From an uncultured Mycoplasma sp. (GTDB taxonomy: Bacteria; Bacillota_I; Bacilli_A; RF39; UBA660): a stretch of DNA of 13,379 nucleotides. Below the pieces are notes generated by a model. It worked only from the letters and a program-made list of their open reading frames with translations, was not told the DNA's origin and made no database searches. A program made the position numbers and the translations under genes. Location of the stretch: contig CAJLUG010000009.1 in assembly GCA_905209745.1 (NCBI GenBank), forward strand, positions 1-13,379, written 5' to 3'. Below, piece after piece: positions 1-8,200 of the stretch. The stretch's first letter is position 1. Each line of letters starts with the position of its first letter.

Positions 1-2703
1 ACTAATATTGATGATACAAGAGCTTTTCTTAAAACTTTTAATAAATGGAATGCTCGTTATGGTTATGAACCTATTCCTTTATCTGCTGCAAAGAATCCTA
101 AACAAGCTGATAAACTTATTAAAGATAGATTATTAGAACATAATACTTTTATTAGAGGTGTACACGAAACAGGTAATGAAGAAAATATAAATAATATACT
201 TAGAAGAAATGGTATTGAGCCTACTGCTGAAAATAGAGCTAAATATTATGCTTCAACTTATGCTCCAGATACAGGAGCTGGTAGAGCTGGATTTAATTCT
301 TCATATAATGGAGAAGGTACTATTTATTCTTCCAATAGTTTAAATACTGGTATTGGATATGCAAAGGCTAATCATAAATATGAAAAAGATGGATTTGTAG
401 TATCTGTTAGACGCCCTATTAAATTTGAAGGTAATAGAGAAAATTGGGTTAAAAATGCTGATTTTGGTTTTGATAATTCTAAAAGAAGTAGACTTTATGC
501 AGATTATGAACTTCCGTATTTACTTCGATATGGTAAGAGTGCTAGAACTGAATTAAGTAAAAATAAAACAATTCCATATAAAGATATTGTTTCTAAAGTT
601 AATAAAATAAATAAATCAGTTTATAGCGATTATATTGCAAATAAAATCAAAAAAATTATTAATGACCCTAATATAAAATATAAACCTAGTTATCAAATAA
701 CTGGTGATATTAAACAAGATTATATTAATAATACTATAGCTCGTGAAGTTAGTAATACAGATTCTTATAATCCTAATGGTTATTTAGAACTACAATATGC
801 TTATGATATAGCTCGAAAAAGAGGAATTAATAGTTCTACTTATTCTATACGTTATGATGATAAAGATTATAAAATACTTGATTATATAGATGATAATTTT
901 ACTGATTATCAAACCATAGATAAAATACCTGAGGATGAAGTTAAAGCTATTTATTATAATAATGTTAATAATAAACTTGGTAAATTGCTTTCTAAAAATT
1001 ATAGAAAATATGTTGAAAAACAATTTAATAAACAATATCGTAAAGCAATTAATAAAGAAATTGCAAAAAATGGAATTACTGATGATGAATTAAAAGAATA
1101 TATTGAATCTAAAGGTATTCATCCAGAACATAAAAAATATAATGTTATAACTAGTGAAAAACTAGTTAAAAGTAGTCGAAATGAAGGAAATCCTTATCAA
1201 CATTTTATTTTTACAGGTGATGTTGGAAAACAAGGTTTTGAAGTTATTGATATAGTAGATGTTAATTCAGATAAATTTAAAGGAATACCTTATACTCGTG
1301 ACCATTTTGGTAAATATACCAAAGGTTATAGTCGTAAATCTAGAAAACTTGGAGGAAAAAATATGATTGTAAGTATTAGTGGTAATGTTAAGAATGGATT
1401 AATTCATTCTCCATCCTCTACGGGGGGTCTACGCGATAAATTTGCTGTTGGTGGAACTCGAATTAATCGTCACGGAAGAACTTGGGAATATGATGAAAAA
1501 ATTGGAGCTTATATTCCTATAACTAATAGAACTATTAATAGAACTTCTGCTTATCCTATTAATAAATCTGCTAGAGGAGAAACTATTGTTGGTAGTGATT
1601 ATACTTTTAGGAATGGTAGATGGTCTAAAAATAATACTACAAATAATACTACAAATAATAATACTAATAAATCTAATATTGATAATGGAAATCGTCGTCC
1701 TCAATATTATGCAGAACGTAGACTTCCTTTATTTGAAGATGGTGCTGGAATTACTAGTGGTTTAGTTAGAGCAGGTTGGAGTCATGGCAATAATAAAAAT
1801 ATAACTGTTGATAATACTAATATTCCAAGTTTATCTGCAACTAAATCTAGCGGGAAGACCCCCCGTAGAGGACGAAGTAAGTCAAGTCAATCAACTCAAT
1901 CTGTTCCTACTAAAACTCCTCCTACTGCTGTTTATAATCGTAATCTACCTAAAGTAAAAGCTAGTATTCCTACTACTTTACCTGTTTCTACTAGTACTCC
2001 TGCTAAAGGAACAAAATATTCTGATGATAAAGGACAAGGTAAATTTAAAAATCTTACTACTGCTGATTGGATTGGACTAGGTAGTAATGTAGCTGGTAGT
2101 TTAGCTAGCTATTTTGCTAGTAGAAGAGCTATTAATAAAATGAGAGGTCCAGGTCAACCTACTCTTATTAGTGCTAGTAAACTTAAAACTAAATATAATA
2201 TTAATCCTCAACTTGATAGAATTAGAGAAGATAAATTTGAGGCTTATCGTGATATTGATTCTAATACTGCCAGTAGTCGTGTTAGTTTAGCTCGTAAACA
2301 ACGAGTTCGTAATGCTGCTGGTCAAGCTGCTAATGAACTTTATGGTAATAAAGAAAATATAGAAACTAATCTTATTAATCAAGATAAACGTAATCAGCAA
2401 AGTGTTCGTCAATTTAATGCTCAACAATACAATCAATATATAGATAGAAAAGCAGCATTTGATAATGGTATTAGAGAAGCTAAAGTAACTAATATTAATA
2501 ATTTATTTAGTGGAATTAATGCTGGTATTCAAGATATGATTAGTAGATATGAAAATCGTAAAGCTTTAAATAATACTATTGGTGCTATGAGGGCATCTGC
2601 TCCTAATGTAGATGATAGAATTATGCGAGATGCTGGAGTTGATTATGATGAATTTATTATTCGTAAACGTAGAAAACTTGGAGGAAAACAATCATGCCGA
2701 TAA
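1..2703 (+). CDS. Large crAss-like phage virion-type protein with ART-like domain, 5' end missing
   Basis: The frame is open from the first base, so the true start lies outside the window; the TTG at 985 is only an internal codon. 900 residues are visible (numbered from position 1). Residues ~50-185 resemble a diphtheria-toxin/PARP-type ADP-ribosyltransferase. Residues ~445-680 are low-complexity and rich in Asn, Ser, Thr and Arg, with a Pro/Thr/Ser stretch at ~615-680. Residues ~681-900 form a helical domain (NINPQLDRIR, YGNKENIETNLI) that I recall as a conserved but uncharacterised crAss-like protein. The product ends in RKLGGKQSCR and overlaps the next start by 10 bp, so the two are probably translationally coupled. 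Two copies of the GC-rich repeat and a possible internal start at 1363 fall in the low-complexity middle. A role as a virion or cargo protein is inferred from its neighbours. That the frame is coding is near certain; its function is unknown. Confidence 0.9.
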   Translation, partial: TNIDDTRAFLKTFNKWNARYGYEPIPLSAAKNPKQADKLIKDRLLEHNTFIRGVHETGNEENINNILRRNGIEPTAENRAKYYASTYAPDTGAGRAGFNSSYNGEGTIYSSNSLNTGIGYAKANHKYEKDGFVVSVRRPIKFEGNRENWVKNADFGFDNSKRSRLYADYELPYLLRYGKSARTELSKNKTIPYKDIVSKVNKINKSVYSDYIANKIKKIINDPNIKYKPSYQITGDIKQDYINNTIAREVSNTDSYNPNGYLELQYAYDIARKRGINSSTYSIRYDDKDYKILDYIDDNFTDYQTIDKIPEDEVKAIYYNNVNNKLGKLLSKNYRKYVEKQFNKQYRKAINKEIAKNGITDDELKEYIESKGIHPEHKKYNVITSEKLVKSSRNEGNPYQHFIFTGDVGKQGFEVIDIVDVNSDKFKGIPYTRDHFGKYTKGYSRKSRKLGGKNMIVSISGNVKNGLIHSPSSTGGLRDKFAVGGTRINRHGRTWEYDEKIGAYIPITNRTINRTSAYPINKSARGETIVGSDYTFRNGRWSKNNTTNNTTNNNTNKSNIDNGNRRPQYYAERRLPLFEDGAGITSGLVRAGWSHGNNKNITVDNTNIPSLSATKSSGKTPRRGRSKSSQSTQSVPTKTPPTAVYNRNLPKVKASIPTTLPVSTSTPAKGTKYSDDKGQGKFKNLTTADWIGLGSNVAGSLASYFASRRAINKMRGPGQPTLISASKLKTKYNINPQLDRIREDKFEAYRDIDSNTASSRVSLARKQRVRNAAGQAANELYGNKENIETNLINQDKRNQQSVRQFNAQQYNQYIDRKAAFDNGIREAKVTNINNLFSGINAGIQDMISRYENRKALNNTIGAMRASAPNVDDRIMRDAGVDYDEFIIRKRRKLGGKQSCR
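151..555 (+). other. Putative ADP-ribosyltransferase-like domain in the first protein
   Basis: The order of motifs matches H-Y-E type ADP-ribosyltransferases such as diphtheria toxin, exotoxin A and PARPs. RGVHE at residues 52-56 resembles the YHGT strand, with H55 as the NAD-binding His. GTIYSSNSLNTGIGYA at 106-121 resembles the Tyr-containing strand-helix (GFYxxxDxxxAxGYA in the toxins). GFVVSVRRP at 131-139 resembles the next core strand. The catalytic Glu could be E170 in DYELPYLLRYG, but this is the weakest match. The toxin comparison is from family knowledge; the assignment is inference and no activity is shown. It could be a degenerate ART fold used structurally. Phage ARTs commonly modify host RNA polymerase or translation factors, and a virion-delivered ART would suit that. 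Confidence 0.45.
1333..1359 (+). repeat. Direct repeat copy 1, encoding RKSRKLGGK and carrying GGAGG
   Basis: This 27-bp stretch matches 2662-2688 at 25 of 27 positions, including 18 identical bases in a row (1342-1359). It encodes RKSRKLGGK and contains GGAGG at 1351-1355. The second copy encodes RKRRKLGGK at the very end of the same gene, where its GGAGG serves the next gene. Confidence 0.8.
1351..1365 (+). promoter_or_regulatory. Possible internal ribosome binding site and start codon (ATG 1363)
   Basis: GGAGG at 1351-1355 lies 7 bases before an in-frame ATG at 1363 (residue 455, MIVSISGNVKNG). The same sequence at 2671-2688 precedes the real start of the next gene. A separate C-terminal product of 446 residues (1363-2703) could be made here. 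Alternatively it is the scar of two ancestral genes joined by loss of a stop. Bacteroidales depend only weakly on Shine-Dalgarno pairing, so use of this site is uncertain. Confidence 0.4.
1409..1432 (+). repeat. GC-rich dispersed element, copy A (forward)
   Basis: A G/C-rich island in very AT-rich coding DNA. Its core TCCTCTACGGGGGGTCT (1414-1430) recurs exactly, reverse-complemented, at 1856-1872. Over 24 bp it matches the reverse complement of copy D at 23 positions and forward copy C at 19. It is read in frame as SPSSTGGL in a low-complexity part of the first protein. As RNA, 1413-1428 can fold into a 6-bp stem (two G-U pairs) capped by UACG. Confidence 0.85.
1629..1670 (+). repeat. Asn/Thr microsatellite within coding sequence
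   Basis: The 12-bp unit AAATAATACTAC occurs twice in tandem (1629-1652) and is followed by a partial, drifted third copy. It encodes an NNTTNNTTNNNTNK run. It is probably a slippage-prone flexible linker, and it lies between copies A and B of the GC-rich element. Confidence 0.75.
1854..1877 (-). repeat. GC-rich dispersed element, copy B (inverted)
   Basis: Reverse complement of copy A: 17 of 17 identical in the core (1856-1872) and 21 of 24 over the full element. It is read through as SGKTPRRGRS, in a reading frame different from that of inverted copy D (GRPPVEDG), so the conservation is of DNA and not of peptide. It lies in the Ser/Thr/Pro-rich linker of the first protein. Confidence 0.85.
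2662..2688 (+). repeat. Direct repeat copy 2, encoding RKRRKLGGK, with the GGAGG used by the next gene
   Basis: Second copy of the 27-bp repeat at 1333-1359. GGAGG at 2680-2684 lies 9 bases before the ATG at 2694, good spacing for a Shine-Dalgarno element. Here the coding tail continues only as QSCR before the stop. Confidence 0.8.
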
Positions 2704-5267
2704 ACTTTTATACTCCTACTTTTAGACAACAAGTTAATCCTATTGACTTAAATGTCTTAGCTAGAACTTATAATACTCTTGAACAAGGTCATCAACAAGC
2801 TATTCAAACTAAATCTCAAATTGATGCTCAACTTGCTCAATTAGATTTAAATGAAGCTGAAGATGCTTGGCGTCAAGAACAACTTAATAAAGTTCGTAAT
2901 GCACTTACCGAAAATATGCAATATGGTAATGCTTATTCTAGTCTTGATGATATAGTTGGAACTTATGGAGATATAACTTCAAGTCCTGGAATGATTGGTC
3001 GTTTACGTGCTCAACAAGATTATAAAGCATATATGGATAATCTTGATAAACGTACTGATTTATCTGAAGATTATAAGAATTATTATCGTACTGTTAATAA
3101 ATATAATTATCAAGATATAACTGATAAGAATGGTAATGTTATTGGTGGAAGTAAATGGACTCCTATTGATAAAGAAGTTTCTGAAATTCCTATGAATCAG
3201 ATACTTAATCAAGCACTTCAATGGGCTGCTAAAGAACAAGGCGGTGGTAGTCAAACAAGATGGCTTGATGCTAATGGAAAAGTTACTGATGATATTACTA
3301 AATCTGTTACAGGAGAGATTTATTCTCATACTAAAGGTGATTGGCAAAGATTAAGTAAAGCTAAACTTGCTGAAGCTGTTAAAGCTGTTATTGAAAATAC
3401 TCCTGGAGCTAAAGCTAGTCTTGAACAAGATTATAAGATTGCTAAATGGAAATATGACCAAAATGGTAGTAATCCTGATATAACAGATAAAAATGGTATT
3501 CTACTTACTCCTGAACAATATCTTGCTAAACGTATTGACCCTTTCTATAATGCTGCAACTTTTTATAATCAAGATAGTAATACTACTTATGGTGAAGCAT
3601 GGAAAGCTCAATTAGCTTTATCTAAACAAGCTGGTTTTGGAAGTAGTGCTCAAAGAAAACAAGCTATTGATAATTTAACCTATAAAGGTACTCCTGTTCG
3701 TATTGATAATTTTATGCCTGCTAAGGCTCAAGCTGAAATTACTAGTAATAGACAATCAATAGCTGGATTGCTTAGTAAATATAATCCTGATATTAATATT
3801 AATTTAAGTACTGCTAATCCAGATGATATTAGAACTAGTATTATGACTAATATTACTAATCCATCTGATAGAGCCTATGCTTTAAGTTATCTTAATGATA
3901 TTATTGATAATCAAGAATATATTAATAGTCTTAAAGTTGGTAAATCGCAAGATAGCATTGACGGATTTGATACATATAATTCTATTATTAGTTTAAGTGA
4001 TTTGCCTAATAATAAATATTCTGATACATATAGTAAATATGTTAATCAGATATTTGGAGATAGTAGTTCTATTAGACAATATTTTAATAATGATGATGTT
4101 TATAATTCGTTTATTAATGCTCTTGGTGGAGAGAAAAAAGCTGCTAGTCTTGGAGTAAGATTTGGCTCTGATGGTAATGGTTATAGATATGCTGAATTAC
4201 CAAAAGATTATCATAAATCTATTTATAGTTTTGGTAAAGCTGTTAAAGAAGCTGAAGATACTAGAAATCCTTTAAATGCTTTTCTTAATTCTGCTAAGAC
4301 TAGATTTTTTGGTTACGGTGATAAATTTGTTCGAGTTGACTCTAATGGTGAAGAACATCATGCTGGATTACCAACAGGCAATAAAGAACCTTATATTGGT
4401 TTAGTTAATTATGTTGATTCTCTTAAATTTAAAAATGATGCTGTTCTTGATGGTGGCAAAATAACTTCTTCTACTATTGGTATATCTGCAATGACTCCTG
4501 AACTTGCTGAACTTAATTTTGTTATGAGTTCTAATCCAGAAGCTGCTAGTAAGTATTCTGCTCAAAAGAAACAATTAGAAGAACAAGCTATGTCTGCTAT
4601 TAAAGCTGGTATTGATTTAACTCAAGGAGAATCTTATATTACTAGTGAAAATGGAATATTTGAGCCTATGTCTTCTGAAGATAGAAAAGCTTATACAGCT
4701 TATCTTAGAAGTGCTAAAGAAAATGAAATTACTCCTACTATTGTTCGTGACCCAAAAACTGGTGATGTTGGAGTTCAAATTAATATTGCAGGTTATTATG
4801 ATACAGAAGGTAAACTTAAAAGAGAACCTATTACTTTACTTGTAGGTAGTGGTGCTATTGATAGTTCTATTATTCAATCTTGGAATCAAGATACTAGTTG
4901 GAGAGCTGCCGGTAAAGTAGAAAATTACTATAATGCTAATAGACCTATTTCTCTTACTAATAATGCTGCATTTACTGGAATTGATAAATTTAAATTAGTA
5001 CCCAATGGTGAAGGTTTTAATTTAATTAATTCTACTAATAATCAAACTATTGGTTTAGTAAGTAAAGAAAATGCTGTTGATATTGTAGATAATTTATCTC
5101 AATGGGAACAAACTGTAACTGCTGTTAAAGCTGGAATGACAGTAGATGAAAATGCTGTTAAAGCTATTCAACAAAATGTTGCTACTAAACTTGCTCAACT
5201 TAGTGGTAGTTCAGACCCTTATGTTATTCAATATTACTATGATGAATTAACTAATAATCTATATTAA
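2694..5267 (+). CDS. crAss-like phage conserved virion/cargo-type protein, 857 aa
   Basis: The ATG at 2694 overlaps the preceding gene by 10 bp and has GGAGG nine bases upstream, which fixes the start. The N-terminus (MPINFYTPTFRQQ, then NVLARTYNTLEQGHQQAI and a Gln/Ala-rich helix) is one I recognise from large conserved proteins next to the tail genes of crAss-like phages. Residues ~25-75 look coiled-coil-like; the rest mixes helical and strand segments with many Asn and Asp. I see no signal peptide, membrane segment or catalytic motif. It ends one base before the next ATG, so coupled translation in one operon is likely. The role, a packaged cargo or ejection protein, is inferred from context and family memory; no named gene can be assigned. 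Confidence 0.9.
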   Translation: MPINFYTPTFRQQVNPIDLNVLARTYNTLEQGHQQAIQTKSQIDAQLAQLDLNEAEDAWRQEQLNKVRNALTENMQYGNAYSSLDDIVGTYGDITSSPGMIGRLRAQQDYKAYMDNLDKRTDLSEDYKNYYRTVNKYNYQDITDKNGNVIGGSKWTPIDKEVSEIPMNQILNQALQWAAKEQGGGSQTRWLDANGKVTDDITKSVTGEIYSHTKGDWQRLSKAKLAEAVKAVIENTPGAKASLEQDYKIAKWKYDQNGSNPDITDKNGILLTPEQYLAKRIDPFYNAATFYNQDSNTTYGEAWKAQLALSKQAGFGSSAQRKQAIDNLTYKGTPVRIDNFMPAKAQAEITSNRQSIAGLLSKYNPDININLSTANPDDIRTSIMTNITNPSDRAYALSYLNDIIDNQEYINSLKVGKSQDSIDGFDTYNSIISLSDLPNNKYSDTYSKYVNQIFGDSSSIRQYFNNDDVYNSFINALGGEKKAASLGVRFGSDGNGYRYAELPKDYHKSIYSFGKAVKEAEDTRNPLNAFLNSAKTRFFGYGDKFVRVDSNGEEHHAGLPTGNKEPYIGLVNYVDSLKFKNDAVLDGGKITSSTIGISAMTPELAELNFVMSSNPEAASKYSAQKKQLEEQAMSAIKAGIDLTQGESYITSENGIFEPMSSEDRKAYTAYLRSAKENEITPTIVRDPKTGDVGVQINIAGYYDTEGKLKREPITLLVGSGAIDSSIIQSWNQDTSWRAAGKVENYYNANRPISLTNNAAFTGIDKFKLVPNGEGFNLINSTNNQTIGLVSKENAVDIVDNLSQWEQTVTAVKAGMTVDENAVKAIQQNVATKLAQLSGSSDPYVIQYYYDELTNNLY

Positions 5268-5268
5268 T

Positions 5269-8200
5269 ATGGATGTATTAAAGTTTCTACAAGGTGGTAA
5301 TAAAACACCTAATCCTGAATATAATCCTAAAACTAAAAAGGGGGCTATACAGCCTCCTACTTTAGTTGATTACAACCCTGGCACTTCTATTAGTGACCGG
5401 GGTCGTGGTCATTTATTTAGTCGTATTGCTGGGCAATCATATAATCTTAATCAATATGATATAGATAAATATGCTCCTTATGATGTTTATGTTAATCCTG
5501 TTGATGACCCAGAAAAACTTGATAAAGAACGTGCTGTTAATCAAAGTAATTGGGAACAAGGATTAAGAATGATTGGACAGATTGGTAATGAAATTACTGT
5601 TGGTACAGCTATTGGTTTTGCAGATTTAGCTGATGCTTTCTATAATATGGTTAGTAATAGTCCTAATGATTATCAATCTGAAATAAGTTCTGAACTTGAA
5701 TCTTTAAAAGAATCTATTAATGAACGTTTAGCTATATATAGAGAAAATCCTAATGCTGCTTTTGATATTGGAGATTTTGCTTGGTGGGCTAGTAATGCTC
5801 CTAGTATAGCTAGTTCTTTAACTCTTATGGTTCCTAGTACAGGTCTTGCTAAAGGTGTTTCTTTATTAGGTAAAGGTATAAAGTTTAATAAATTAGCTAA
5901 TAAAATGGCTAATGCTATTAATATGACGCAAAAGAGTAGAGCAATTACTAGTAGAATAGCAGAAGCTACTGCTATTGGAGTTCCTTCTCGTTATCTTGAA
6001 AATTATCAAGAAGCTAGACAAACTTATAATGATATTGAAGATTATTCTAAAACTCAACTTGCTAATATGAATGATAAACAAAGAGAAGAGTTTTATAATA
6101 ATAATCCTAAATATAAAGATATGTCTGATGAAGAAGTAGCTAAAGATATTGCTAAAAATAGTGCTGATATTACTTTTGCTGAAGATTGGGCTAATGTTCT
6201 TTTTGATGTATGGCAAGTTTATAGTTTAAAGAACTTATGGAAAAATGCTTTAAGTGGTAATACAACTAGTTCCAGACTTAGAAATTTAAATATTGCATTT
6301 AATAGTAATATTGATGATGCCGCTGCAATTACTAATGCTTTAAGTAATAAAACTACTAAACAAGCTATTACTAGTACATTAAAAGATGTGGGTAATGATA
6401 TTCTTCATGGTGTTAGAGCTGAATGGACTGAAGGTGTTGAAGAAGCTATTAATTATATAGCTAGTCAAGATGGTTTATATAATGGTAAAAAAGTATTTGA
6501 TAAAGATATTCCTCAACAAACTATTAAAGATTATCTTCAAGACCCAATGTTATGGGAGCAAGCATTTTGGGGTGCTCTTGGTGGTGTTACTTTTAGTAGT
6601 GTTATGAATAAAGCTGGAGAGTTTATTAATAAACGTCTTGATAAAGATTGGACTTCTGCTGAAAAACAAAGAGAAAACGAAATTCTTGGTCGTACTGCTA
6701 CTTTTCAAGCATATCAAGAAAGACTTAATAGTATTGCTAATGGTAAAAATCCATTTATAACTATTACTGATGAAAATGGTAATCAAGTTAATCCAGATAT
6801 TATTGCTGGTACTGAAGAAGAACTTCGTAGTATAGCTGAAAAAGAATATATGGATAATATTATTATTAATTCTATGAACGCTGGTAATTTAGGACTTCTT
6901 GAAAGTTCTATTAATAGTAAAGAATTTAATGATAGTATTACTAATAAACTTGGATTACAACAACAAGAAAGTAGTGAACTTATTAATAGATTTAAAACTG
7001 AAATTAATAATCTTAAAAATGAATATAATACTACTTTAAATAAAGTTAATAGACTTGGTGGCGGATTTGAAGTTGGTCGTATTATAGCTACCCAAATGGT
7101 TCATGCTCGTAATCGTCAAGAAAATTATAATAATCTTCTTAATTGGGCTAATGATGTTTTAAATCAAGATATTACAAATAATCATATTGAAGATATTGAT
7201 ATTAATTCTGCAAAGAATGGTATTTATCAACATATTATTGATAGTATTCAAAGAGATATTAAAACTATACAAGATAATGCAGCAATTAATAATTCTGTTA
7301 AACAAGAACGTATTGCTCAATTAAATGAACGTCTAGATGCTATTAATAAACTTTATACATCTATTGATATTGAAAATAAAAATGATGTTCAATCAGCTAT
7401 TCAACTTCAAAAACAATATAATGAAGTATTTAAAGATTTAGCAGAAGTTGTTAATGCTGAGATTAATGTTGAAGTTAATAAAAATCAACTTAATCTATCT
7501 GATGATAATATTAAATCTCGTATAACTTATCTTAATAATTTCTTTGATAATAATCGTAAAAGGATTGTTAATAAAGCTATGGACGATTTACGTAATGCTT
7601 ATAAACAATATGGTAAAGAATATGTTAATTCTGTTATTAAAGATGCTAATAATGGTAATAAACCTAATATAGATAAAGTTATTCGAGATGCTTATGCTGC
7701 ACTTGATTTAAGTTCTAAAGGTAATGAACATCTTAAAACTACATTAGAACAATTAGCTGAAATTGCAGAAATTGAAAACAATGTTAATAATGCTCCTAAA
7801 GAGGAAGAAGTTGCTCCTGTTAATCCTGATGTTAATGAAGTTAATGAAACTGATGTAGATGATACTAACTCATCTTCATCCTCCACGGGGAGTATAGCGG
7901 AGCGAAGCGAAGCGGTTCCTAGTGAGCCTACTAATACTGAACAACCTCAATCTCAAACTGAACAACCAATTTCTCAAGAACCTATTAGTACTCCTAAACC
8001 TGAAGTTAATAATACTCTTCCAGATGATGATTTTGAACGTGGTCAAATAGGTACTGATTTGGTTTATGAAAGTATAGCTGATTTAGAAGATTCTTTAGGA
8101 CATGAATCTACTAGTAGTGATTTACTTAATGCCAGACAATCTATTATTGATAAACTTAGTCAAGCTGGATTTGAACAAACGGAAGCTACTGACATAGTTA

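Noticed and set aside
985..987. TTG at 985 as the start of the first gene
   Set aside because: The frame continues open to position 1 with the same codon style and a recognisable domain upstream, so the gene is simply cut by the window edge.
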